From an uncultured Peptococcaceae bacterium (GTDB lineage: Bacteria > Bacillota > Dehalobacteriia > UBA4068): a DNA stretch of 55,733 nt. Below, piece by piece: positions 45,900-55,148 of this stretch. The translations under genes and the position numbers were made by a program. The number at the start of each line of letters is the position of its first letter. Within the stretch, counting starts at the first letter, position 1. The notes under the pieces were generated by a model. That model was not told the origin of the DNA and searched no databases. It saw nothing but the letters and a program-made list of their open reading frames with translations. The stretch lies in assembly GCA_949289995.1 (NCBI GenBank), contig CASEQE010000084.1, forward strand, positions 1-55,733. The letters are read 5' to 3'.

Positions 45900-46751
45900 A
45901 TGACAAATGCGCGGGATATTAAAAGACGAATCAAAAGCGTACAAAGCACACAGCAAATCACCAAAGCCATGAAAATGATATCCGCAGCTAAACTGCGCAA
46001 ATCCCAGGCTAGTGTACAAGCTGTGCGGCCTTTTACTGCCAAAATTGAACAGATTATCCGCGATATTGGCACTAGCGGCATTACGCACCCCTATCTTTGT
46101 CCACGCCCGGATGTCAAAAAGGTCTGTTATGTAGTAATTGGTAGCGACCGAGGACAATGCGGCGGTTTTAACGCCAACTTGCACCGTTTTCTGGATCATA
46201 TTTTGGCTCAGGAAAAACGGCCATTTTGTCTCATTGTTTTGGGACGCAGAGCCAGAGAATATTGTAAAAGGCAACATTATCCGATCCTGGAAAAATTTAC
46301 GGAAATTGGCGATAATCCTGCCTATTCCCAAGGACAAGAATTGGCGCGCATCATTACAGCTGGCTATGATACCAAGGAATATGACCAGGTGATTATGGTG
46401 TACAGCCAATTCAAAAGCGCAATGAGTCAATCGCCTACGCAAAAGCAATTGTTGCCTGTGGACTATTCGTCTATGGAAAACGAAAATGACGGTACGGAGT
46501 TTATTTACGAACCCAATGGCGAAGCAATTTTGGACGTAGTGGTTCCTCAATATGTGGAAATTGATGTTTTTTGCGCTTTACAGGAAGCAAAAGCTTCGGA
46601 ACACGGTGCAAGAATGACAGCCATGAGCGCCGCTACCGACAACGCCAATGAAATGATTGGTTCGCTTACCTTGTCCTTAAACCGGGCAAGACAGGCGGCA
46701 ATCACTACAGAAATATCCGAAATTGTTGGCGGCGCGGCCGCTTTAAGCTAA
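45900..46751 (+). CDS. atpG: ATP synthase F1 subunit gamma
   Basis: 283 residues; central rotor shaft. N terminus ARDIKRRIKSVQSTQQITKAMKMISAAKLRKSQ, SDRGQCGGFNANL, and the C-terminal EHGARMTAMSAATDNANEMIG...NRARQAAITTEISEIVGGAAAL are diagnostic. AAGGGAG precedes the ATG; 74 bases separate it from atpA. Confidence 0.98.
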   Translation: MTNARDIKRRIKSVQSTQQITKAMKMISAAKLRKSQASVQAVRPFTAKIEQIIRDIGTSGITHPYLCPRPDVKKVCYVVIGSDRGQCGGFNANLHRFLDHILAQEKRPFCLIVLGRRAREYCKRQHYPILEKFTEIGDNPAYSQGQELARIITAGYDTKEYDQVIMVYSQFKSAMSQSPTQKQLLPVDYSSMENENDGTEFIYEPNGEAILDVVVPQYVEIDVFCALQEAKASEHGARMTAMSAATDNANEMIGSLTLSLNRARQAAITTEISEIVGGAAALS

Positions 46752-46757
46752 CGCTAG

Positions 46758-48215
<1,458 letters not shown>

Positions 48216-48232
48216 AAGGGTAAGGTGATAGA

Positions 48233-48640
48233 ATGACCGACCCAGATAAAATTTATGTGGAAATCGTAACCCCTGATAAAGAAGTATTTCGTGCAATGGT
48301 AGAAAGTCTAAATGTGCCTACGGCTAGCGGCATGACCGGCGTTCTAGCAGATCACGCTCCGTTAATAACCGTTATTTCCATAGGTGTTCTGGAATATAAA
48401 ACTTCCACAAAATCCGGTAAAATTGCCGTTGGTAACGGGTTTATGGAAGTAAAAAACAACGAAGCGCTGATTTTAGTAAAATGTGCTGAGTTGGCTGAAG
48501 ATATTGATGAAGCTCGTGCCAAAGCTGCCCTGGCCCGGGCAAAACAAAGATTGGAAGCCAAAGAAGCCAATTTGGATAAAACTAGGGCTGAAGCCGCTTT
48601 AGCCAGAGCCACAGCAAGATTAAAAGCAATAGGCAAATAA
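48233..48640 (+). CDS. atpC: ATP synthase F1 subunit epsilon
   Basis: 135 residues: N-terminal beta barrel (VEIVTPDKEVFRAMVESLNVPTASG, GVLADHAPLIT, GNGFMEVKNNEALIL) and C-terminal helical hairpin rich in Ala/Arg/Lys that can brake rotation. GGTGATAG site before the ATG. Last gene of the operon, followed by a terminator. Confidence 0.97.
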   Translation: MTDPDKIYVEIVTPDKEVFRAMVESLNVPTASGMTGVLADHAPLITVISIGVLEYKTSTKSGKIAVGNGFMEVKNNEALILVKCAELAEDIDEARAKAALARAKQRLEAKEANLDKTRAEAALARATARLKAIGK

Positions 48641-48651
48641 AATACAACGTC

Positions 48652-48698
48652 TACGTAGGCAGGATAAGCACATTATTTTGCCTGCGTATTCGCTTTTT
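48652..48698 (+). terminator. Terminator of the ATP synthase operon
   Basis: 10-pair stem TACGTAGGCA/TGCCTGCGTA with one G-T pair (48652-48661, 48679-48688), followed by TTCGCTTTTT, 12 bases after the atpC stop. Confidence 0.7.
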
Positions 48699-48920
48699 AC
48701 AAAGAAGCCTACTTACTACGTTTACGAAACGATATTAGCTATTTTCCGGCATAAAGTGCTAACACACACACTCATAATAAGCTTCACCTTTTTGCTATGT
48801 TTTGACCTATGTTGTAAACAAGTAGTGGCGAAAAACAAAAAGGCACATAAGGTCTTCGAACTGAATGATATACATGCGCGCGGCTCATGCTGTCCCTAGG
48901 ATGAAAGGATGGGAAATTTT

Positions 48921-50555
48921 ATGCTCAAAAAAACAGGTCTATTTATTTTTTTGCTTATCGCTCTGACTCTCTTACTTGTTTCCCCTACTTTAGCCGCATA
49001 CAGCGACGTCCCGGTCGATAGTTGGGCAGCCGCCTCTATCCAATCAGCCGCTACTTACGATTTGATGCAAGGCCAAGGAGAAAATTTATTTGGCTATGGC
49101 CAATCCTTAACCAAAGCGGAATTTGCAACCATGTTAACCAATATGTTCCACTGGCCTACCAGCCTCCCCAATCAACCTTCTTTTAGCGACGTAACAAGCG
49201 ATGCCTGGTACTATCCCTACATTGAAACGGCGGCGGCTAACGACGTTTTGGATGCTGGCGGCGCTTTTCACCCTGATCAACCCATTAGCCGGGAAGAAAT
49301 GGCGATTATGTTTGTACGCGCCTTAGGCTTAAAAGAAGCGGCTAAACAAAACGTTAGTCTGCCTTTTACCGACGTCGTTTCCAATCAAGGCTACATCGGC
49401 GTGGCTTATGACATCGGTATGATTAACGGCATCAGCGATACCAGCTTTTCTCCCAACGCCTCTGCCAAAAGAGAAGAAGCCGCCGCTATGCTAGTGCGCA
49501 TATATGAAAAATACTATGGCGACGAACAATTTCTCCATGGTTTCTATGCCATTTCTTCTTACGCACAAAAAGATCTGGCCGCACAAATGGATGCCGTAAC
49601 CTATATGTGGAGTACCATGATCCTTGATGACAGCGGTGCATGGCTGAATACCAGCAATACCAAAGCCAGCAGCACATTTGTAGTGCCACAAGGCTATGAA
49701 GACATCGTTACCTATTTGCAAAAAGCCGGTGTAAAAATGCATTTAGGCGTATATATGTCCGACCAAGCGGAAGAATTGTTGCTTTCTACCGCTTACCGGC
49801 AACAGGCCGTCGAAGCGATTATAGAGGAAGTCAGCGTTACCTATCAAACACTTGGTAGCAACCCTTATTCCGGCGTTACCATAGATTTTGAAGGTCTACA
49901 GGGCGAGGCTGTACGCCAGGGATTTACCAGCTTTTTAACGGACTTACAGGCGGGCCTGTCGCAATTGAACAAAACGTTGTATGTAGCTGTGCAACCCAAA
50001 TTGGCGGAAGGTTCTTATTTTGACGGCTTTGACTATCGAGCTATTGGCGATCTAGCTGACAAAGTAATCGTTATGGCTCACGATTATCAGCCGGCAAATC
50101 TTAACGGCATGATCGGCACAACTTGGCAGAAAAATGCGGCGCTAACGCCGATTGCAGATGTATACTACTCGCTAAAAGCAGCCGTAGATCCTGTAAGTGG
50201 CGTCCGTGATGCCAATAAAGTCGTACTAGCCGTTAGCTTTACCGCCGTCGGTTGGCCGATTGACAATCAAGGTAAAGTTAGCTCAGGCACGCCGAAAACT
50301 TTGTCTATCACTCAAGTCGGAGAAATACTAAACGCCGGCGCCACCAGCAGCTTTTCTCTAGCCTATCAAAATCCCTATTTAACATATACGGATAAAACCA
50401 CTGGAGAAATCGTTTATTTATGGTTTGAAAACCAACGCAGTATTAATGAAAAAACGGCTATTGCCCGATTGTTGGGAATTAACGGCGTTTCTATTTGGCG
50501 CATTGGCAATATTCCCAATAACGACGCTTACACCGTCGATATTCATCAACTATAA
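48921..50555 (+). CDS. SLH-domain glycoside hydrolase family 18 protein
   Basis: 544 residues. Signal peptide (about 1-28), three S-layer homology repeats (about 30-85, 90-145, 150-205; YSDVPVDSWA, FSDVTSDAWYYPYI, FTDVVSNQGYIGVA) that anchor to wall polymer, then a GH18 barrel with the catalytic motif GVTIDFEGL (Asp322, Glu324) and late KVVLAVSFTAVGWPID and GVSIWRIGNI strands. It resembles the YaaH/SleL group of spore cortex-lytic enzymes, but with SLH instead of LysM anchors. The start at 48921 is chosen for AAAGGA spacing; an ATG 12 bases earlier is possible. A poor sigma-E-like motif (ATATT, 13 bases, CATAAAGT, 48732-48757) lies upstream. Confidence 0.88.
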   Translation: MLKKTGLFIFLLIALTLLLVSPTLAAYSDVPVDSWAAASIQSAATYDLMQGQGENLFGYGQSLTKAEFATMLTNMFHWPTSLPNQPSFSDVTSDAWYYPYIETAAANDVLDAGGAFHPDQPISREEMAIMFVRALGLKEAAKQNVSLPFTDVVSNQGYIGVAYDIGMINGISDTSFSPNASAKREEAAAMLVRIYEKYYGDEQFLHGFYAISSYAQKDLAAQMDAVTYMWSTMILDDSGAWLNTSNTKASSTFVVPQGYEDIVTYLQKAGVKMHLGVYMSDQAEELLLSTAYRQQAVEAIIEEVSVTYQTLGSNPYSGVTIDFEGLQGEAVRQGFTSFLTDLQAGLSQLNKTLYVAVQPKLAEGSYFDGFDYRAIGDLADKVIVMAHDYQPANLNGMIGTTWQKNAALTPIADVYYSLKAAVDPVSGVRDANKVVLAVSFTAVGWPIDNQGKVSSGTPKTLSITQVGEILNAGATSSFSLAYQNPYLTYTDKTTGEIVYLWFENQRSINEKTAIARLLGINGVSIWRIGNIPNNDAYTVDIHQL

Positions 50556-50574
50556 TCATTAAGGGGTTGTATCT

Positions 50575-51729
50575 TTGAGCGAACAAGTAACTAGATTAAC
50601 CTATAAAGATAAAGAAATTCTGCTTATTGCCACCGCCCATGTGTCTAAAGATAGCGTCGAATTGGTTAAGGAAACAATTGATGCGGAACGACCCAACAGT
50701 ATCTGTATCGAATTGGACGAAGCCAGATATCAAAGTATCAAGAATCCCAAAGAATGGGAAAATACCGACGTAGTAAAAGTGATTAAAGAAAAAAAAGTTG
50801 CCTTTATGCTCATTAACTTGGCGCTAAGCTCGTATCAAAAACGCATTGCCCAAAAACTGCATACGGCAGTTGGCCAAGAGATGATGCAAGGTATTCTTTG
50901 CGCCGAAGAAACTGGAGCCAATTTAATCTTAGCCGACCGTAGCATCCAGGTTACTTTTTTGCGTATATGGCGCAAAATCGGCTTTCGAGATAAATGTAAA
51001 TTGCTTTTTAATCTCATTTTTGGTGAAAACGGTGAAGAACAAATTTCCGACGAATATTTGCAAGAATTATTGCAAAAAGATATGTTGGAATCGGTGTTGG
51101 CAGAACTCAAACAGGAATTTCCTCAAATTGGCGATATTTTGGTGAGCGAACGCGATCAACACTTGGCGGAAAAAATTAAAAATGCCCCTGGTCCTAAAAT
51201 TGTAGCAATTTTAGGAGCAGCACATGTGCCAGGCGTATGCAAAGAAATTGAGAAAGATCATGATTTGCAAGAATTAACGACCATTCCGCCCAAAAAATCC
51301 ACCGGTAAAATTATCGGTTGGCTAATCCCCGCCTTGATCGTGGCGTTGATCGTATATGGTTTCTTTCTCAACCCGCAAATTGGTTGGCAACAAATCAAAT
51401 CTTGGATTCTTTGGAACGGCGGTTTGGCCGCCCTATTTACGCTAATGTCCTTAGGACATCCGCTAACCATTTTAACCTCCCTTGCAGTAGCGCCCATCTC
51501 CTCTTTGAACCCCGTCTTGGCCTGCGGCTGGCTTGCCGGCCTAACCGAAGCTGCGATTCGCAAGCCTACCGTAAAAGACGTCAATAATATTCCAGAGGAT
51601 ATCTTTCATATCAAAGGATTTTTCCGTAATCGTTTTTTGCGTATATTGCTTATTGTAATTATGGCCAATATCGGTAGCAGCATAGGTACCGTAATCGCCG
51701 GCTTGGATATTATAGCCAAAGTATTTTGA
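50575..51729 (+). CDS. TraB/PrgY-family membrane protein
   Basis: 384 residues. The cytoplasmic N-terminal part has the TraB signatures IATAHVSKDSVELV (His/Ser), CIELDEARY, LADRSIQVT and LGAAHVPGVC (two His), a putative metallohydrolase-like fold; the C-terminal 150 residues hold four to five membrane segments with LGHPLTILTSLAVAPISSLNP. In enterococci the homologue limits pheromone activity; in most bacteria the function is unknown. TTG start with AAGGGG 8 bases upstream, 19 bases after the GH18 gene, so probably co-transcribed. Confidence 0.87.
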   Translation: MSEQVTRLTYKDKEILLIATAHVSKDSVELVKETIDAERPNSICIELDEARYQSIKNPKEWENTDVVKVIKEKKVAFMLINLALSSYQKRIAQKLHTAVGQEMMQGILCAEETGANLILADRSIQVTFLRIWRKIGFRDKCKLLFNLIFGENGEEQISDEYLQELLQKDMLESVLAELKQEFPQIGDILVSERDQHLAEKIKNAPGPKIVAILGAAHVPGVCKEIEKDHDLQELTTIPPKKSTGKIIGWLIPALIVALIVYGFFLNPQIGWQQIKSWILWNGGLAALFTLMSLGHPLTILTSLAVAPISSLNPVLACGWLAGLTEAAIRKPTVKDVNNIPEDIFHIKGFFRNRFLRILLIVIMANIGSSIGTVIAGLDIIAKVF

Positions 51730-51802
51730 GCTCCCCCTATCCCCTATGCCATCATGGCAGCGTAATAAAATCCATTTGTAATATTAACGCCATCCTGGGT
51801 TT

Positions 51803-51828
51803 CCGCTATCCATATCCGCTATCCATAT
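51803..51828. repeat. Two tandem 13-bp units
   Basis: CCGCTATCCATAT occurs twice in direct succession (51803-51815, 51816-51828), directly before the structured element that follows. Confidence 0.8.
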
Positions 51829-51832
51829 CCGA

Positions 51833-51911
51833 TAACCTAGCCGCCAAAACACCGGTAGAACAAACCATATATCTGGCAATCTTTTATTGCCAGTATGAAG
51901 CCGCTAGGTTA
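51833..51911. other. Structured inverted-repeat element
   Basis: Outer 9-bp perfect stem TAACCTAGC (51833-51841) with GCTAGGTTA (51903-51911), enclosing an inner perfect 8-bp hairpin CTGGCAAT/ATTGCCAG (51873-51893, 5-base loop). No T run follows on either strand and no gene lies directly downstream on either strand, so neither a terminator nor a riboswitch is an easy reading. Could be a small RNA or a remnant of a mobile or regulatory element. Confidence 0.5.
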
Positions 51912-51937
51912 AATGGCTCTATCCTATCCGTACCGTA

Positions 51938-51966
51938 TTGTATTCTTTTTATTATCATGTTATAAT
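51938..51966 (+). promoter_or_regulatory. Strong promoter in the convergent intergenic region
   Basis: TTGTAT (51938-51943), 17 bases, TATAAT (51961-51966) on the plus strand. No protein gene follows before the convergent methyltransferase end; a series of hairpins does. Confidence 0.55.
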
Positions 51967-51972
51967 ATATTA

Positions 51973-52152
51973 AACTTGATATTTTTACGCTAGATCAATC
52001 CGTTAATAATCAAACATGGGAAAAGAGCCGGATACTCTTTTCCCATGTTCTGTGCGTGCGACAGCGTGGCAGGGCTGGTGGGATCGGTCGCCTTACCAGC
52101 CCTGACCGGAAAAAACTTTTTGATACGCCTTTCATAAAGGAGGCGCTTTTTT
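51973..52152 (+). ncRNA. Candidate small RNA of about 180 nt
   Basis: Runs from the predicted start after the promoter at 51938-51966 to a T-tailed hairpin. It holds a 14-bp perfect stem (52014-52027 with 52035-52048), a 10-bp perfect stem CAGGGCTGGT/ACCAGCCCTG (52070-52079 with 52095-52104) and a final CGCCT/AGGCG stem (52126-52145) followed by CTTTTTTATTT. No reading frame with a ribosome site is present. Alternatively the first two hairpins are minus-strand terminators of the methyltransferase gene. I do not recognise a known RNA family. Confidence 0.4.
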
Positions 52153-53521
52153 ATTTGTACTTAGCGATTGCTTTTTCCAGTTCAGCAAAGAGTACATCAT
52201 GCTCGGGGATAATGGAGGACCATTTTAATTCGCCATCAATATACATACTAGGCAAATGTTTAACGCCGACTTTTTTGCAACGAGCAATATTTTCCTTATA
52301 TAGATATTTATATTCTATAACATCGATGGCGTCGCCAAAATGGGCTTTGGCATCACATGCCGCCGCATACATATATGTACAGGCAGCGCAGGAAGCGGAA
52401 TCTAGGGTGAAAACTTCCAAAAACGGCTTATTTCGTTTGCTATAATCCGGCAATTCTACTTCAATATCCTCATCAATGGCCTCGTAATTTTTCAACATTT
52501 CTCGCACTTGCTCTGGCTCATGTATAGTCTGCACCACGCCGACAGTATTTTCAATAGGAATATCATAGGGCATGTCGCAGCCTGGGGCAATAATTAAATT
52601 GTGATGATCCAAGGTATCTAACATCTCTAACGTATATTTCATATTGTCCTGCTGCGTACCAAAAAGCATAACCGAGGTCAAGGGAATATTGCCAGATAAC
52701 ACAATATTATAGGCATCGGTAATTTGTTTTGCTTGCGCCATATCCACATTTTCATCCACGGCAATGCAATCGGGATAGGAATGACACATGGCTTCAATAT
52801 TACGCGTAGCATCGCCACAAACAAAAAATGCGGAAAAAATATTTTGATTACGGATTTCATTAAACAAATCCGTGTAATAATCCAACAAAAACGTATTAAA
52901 ATGCTTAGCAGAGATTTGAGAAAGCACAGGGTCCACTGCGCCTACCACATCCACACCGGCATCAATATAAATATGCGCCATTCGCTTATTAACTTCCGTA
53001 CAATACCCCAACAATTCTTTGGCAAATGTCGGATCCCGAAACATATCCCGAAAGAAGCTAGTGCCGCGCAGATGAGATGCCTAAGTTAGCGGTCCAGTGA
53101 TCAACCCCAACAATGCGGTATGCGCTCCCACATCATGTTTCAGACGTCTTACCATATCCACCGCTAATGGAATACGCCCGTCTTCTTCCGTGGGTAACGT
53201 ATCCAAGGAAGGTATTTTTTTCTTACTTTCCTCCTCTAATGGGTGACTAATCACCGAAGGTGGCGCATCGTCTGCCCATTTCAATTGGCAACCCAAAATT
53301 TCTGCTTCCATTTGCAAATCAAATAGAACCACTTGACCGTCAGGTCGGTATATACGATTCACTTCCATTAAAGCTGCATAGCATTTTTCGCCATCCAACA
53401 AAATTTCTTTGGCAGTGTACCCGGCTAATTTTGCCGCATGTATGCCCGCATAGGGTATCCAAGCGACCCGGGGTACGTCATGATGGCGATAGGTTTCCAA
53501 CAAAATTTCTTTTCCGTTCAT
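52151..53521 (-). pseudogene. UroD-family corrinoid methyltransferase fused to a thioredoxin-like domain, with in-frame UAG
   Basis: One continuous frame of 456 positions interrupted only by UAG at codon 147; both sides align to one uroporphyrinogen-decarboxylase-type methyltransferase (MtaA/MtbA fold). The N-terminal part (MNGKEILLETYRHHDVPRV) ends at LGLITGPLT, the C-terminal part resumes ASHLRGTSFFRDM; the family has Leu or similar at the UAG site, so TTG to TAG is the simplest change. Probable zinc ligands are Cys235 (FFVCGD) and Cys315 (PGCDMPYD); the His of the usual H-x-C is Phe233. After about residue 365 comes a thioredoxin-like domain with CAAC (378-381) and a cis-Pro type LPSMYIDG. 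GGGAGG precedes the ATG; an internal ATG at 53042-53044 has no site. Either a fresh nonsense mutation or UAG read-through (for example pyrrolysine). Confidence 0.8.
53081..53083 (-). other. In-frame UAG codon 147 of the methyltransferase
   Basis: Reads CCG CTA ACT TAG GCA TCT CAT on the minus strand. Reading frame and family similarity continue unbroken on both sides. At least six other genes in the window end in TAG (rplS, yabQ, larE, atpI, atpD and the ASKHA gene), so UAG is an ordinary stop here. Confidence 0.9.
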
Positions 53522-53540
53522 ATACTATGCCTCCCATCTA

Positions 53541-55148
53541 CTAAAAAGCCATAGCGCCCATAAATTTATCCTGAAATCCCTCCGTTTGTGCCAATTCCAC
53601 ATGCTGGATGGTCGCTATTTCCTGCATAATACGTTCCCGTTCCATCCGGGAGAGTAATGCCATAGCCGCTCCGGCGCCGGCAGAATTGCCCAAGGAGACA
53701 ATATGCTCCAGGGGAACCGGTGGCAGCAAGCCGATCGCCACTGCGCTTTCTTTTTTAATATAATTACCAAAAGCGCCAGCCACATAAAGCTTATCTAAGT
53801 CAGACAGCTTTTTACCAGCTCTTTCCAACAAAATCTGTATTCCGCTGGCGATTGCCCCTTTGCCCAATTGCACTTCCCGAATATCTTTCTGCGTAATTAC
53901 GACCTCTTGTCCATTTTCTCCTTGCCACAAGACAAATACTGGCATTTGATTCCGTGTTTCCAAACGTTTGATTAACGTTTCAGGTATACCCTTTGCTGCC
54001 GCTGCGCTAGGCAATGCCAAACGACCGTTTTTCTCCACCAATCCACTAGTAATCAATGCTGCCATTCCGTCAATTAATCCCGAACCGCATATGCCTCTAG
54101 GCTTGCCCCCGCCAATAACTTGCAGCACAATATCATCCTGCTCCAAAGCAACACCTTCAATCGCTCCCTCCGCCGCCCGCATACCATGATAAATTGCCGC
54201 TCCCTCAAAAGCGGGACCAGCGGCGGTAGAACAAGCCCATGCCTCTTGACCATCCGCCAGCACCAGTTCGCCATTGGTACCCATATCAATAAACAAATTT
54301 AACGATTGACGCCACAGCAAACGACTGGTCAATAAACCGGCAACAATATCCGATCCAACATGGCCTGCTATATTTGGTAAAACCGTGATTTCGGCATCTG
54401 GATATATACAGAGCCCCAATTCCCTTGCCAAACGACGTTGGCAGCCATAGAAAGCTGGGGTAAAAGGCGACTCCGCTAAAGTCTGCGGCGAGGCAGCCAA
54501 AAACAAATGGCTCATGGTGGTATTGCCAACCACTACCGCTTCCCGCACCTCCGTTAAAGAGAAACGGCTGCGTTCAGCCATCATCTTTAACATGTCATTA
54601 CAGCAATCCACCACTTTGCTCTGCATAATATATAAATTTTCCCTTTTCTCTCCACAAAAATTAATCCGACTGATAACATCAGCACCATAAACGCTTTGTG
54701 GATTGGTGGCAGCCTCAATATCCACCAAACGTCCGTTGTCCATTTGCCATACCATCGCCACTACCGTAGTGGTACCGATATCAAAGGCAGCCCCTAAACC
54801 GCCACAACGGCCGTCATCCTGAAAATCATCGGGAATAAACAGCAAATTTTTTTTTCTTTGATCGGCATTGGCCAATTGGGGTAAGAGCACTCGCAAATGA
54901 TCGTTAACCGTGATGCGGCATGCTAAACGCCATCCTTCCGCCAATTCCTTGGCACTGAACATTTTACGTTCCGCGGCATCCGGCTCCCCGGCATCGCCGC
55001 CAATAATTTGTACCCGACAGCAACCGCAGCGCCCTAAGCCTTTGCAGGAACCGTCGATTACGATACCGGCAGCACTAATCAAATGCAATAAGTTTTCTCC
55101 GACCTTCCCTTCGTGCACAGTTTGATTAGGCAAAAATGTTACTCGCAT
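53541..55148 (-). CDS. ASKHA-domain [2Fe-2S] corrinoid activation protein (RACo-like)
   Basis: 535 residues. N-terminal plant-type ferredoxin domain with Cys35, Cys41, Cys44 and Cys77, a linker, then an actin-like ATPase domain with FDIGTTTVVAMVW, VVGNTTMSHLFLAA, LFIDMGTNGELVLAD, CGSGLIDGMAALI and VAGAFGNYI. Family members use ATP and a low-potential electron to reduce Co(II) corrinoid proteins back to Co(I). ATG with GGGGG 8 bases upstream, overlapping the upstream gene by 10 bases. It ends in two consecutive in-frame TAG codons, 19 bases before the methyltransferase start, so the three genes form an operon. Confidence 0.93.
   Translation of the reverse strand: MRVTFLPNQTVHEGKVGENLLHLISAAGIVIDGSCKGLGRCGCCRVQIIGGDAGEPDAAERKMFSAKELAEGWRLACRITVNDHLRVLLPQLANADQRKKNLLFIPDDFQDDGRCGGLGAAFDIGTTTVVAMVWQMDNGRLVDIEAATNPQSVYGADVISRINFCGEKRENLYIMQSKVVDCCNDMLKMMAERSRFSLTEVREAVVVGNTTMSHLFLAASPQTLAESPFTPAFYGCQRRLARELGLCIYPDAEITVLPNIAGHVGSDIVAGLLTSRLLWRQSLNLFIDMGTNGELVLADGQEAWACSTAAGPAFEGAAIYHGMRAAEGAIEGVALEQDDIVLQVIGGGKPRGICGSGLIDGMAALITSGLVEKNGRLALPSAAAAKGIPETLIKRLETRNQMPVFVLWQGENGQEVVITQKDIREVQLGKGAIASGIQILLERAGKKLSDLDKLYVAGAFGNYIKKESAVAIGLLPPVPLEHIVSLGNSAGAGAAMALLSRMERERIMQEIATIQHVELAQTEGFQDKFMGAMAF

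Noticed and set aside
48732..48757. Sigma-E promoter for the SLH/GH18 gene
   Set aside because: ATATT and CATAAAGT are 13 bases apart, too short, with two -10 mismatches and a leader of about 150 bases; mentioned but not called.
51833..51911. Purine-riboswitch-like words on the minus strand (CTTCATA, ATATGGTTTG, TTCTACC)
   Set aside because: The order of helices does not fit the three-way junction, an extra hairpin is inserted and no gene lies downstream on that strand.
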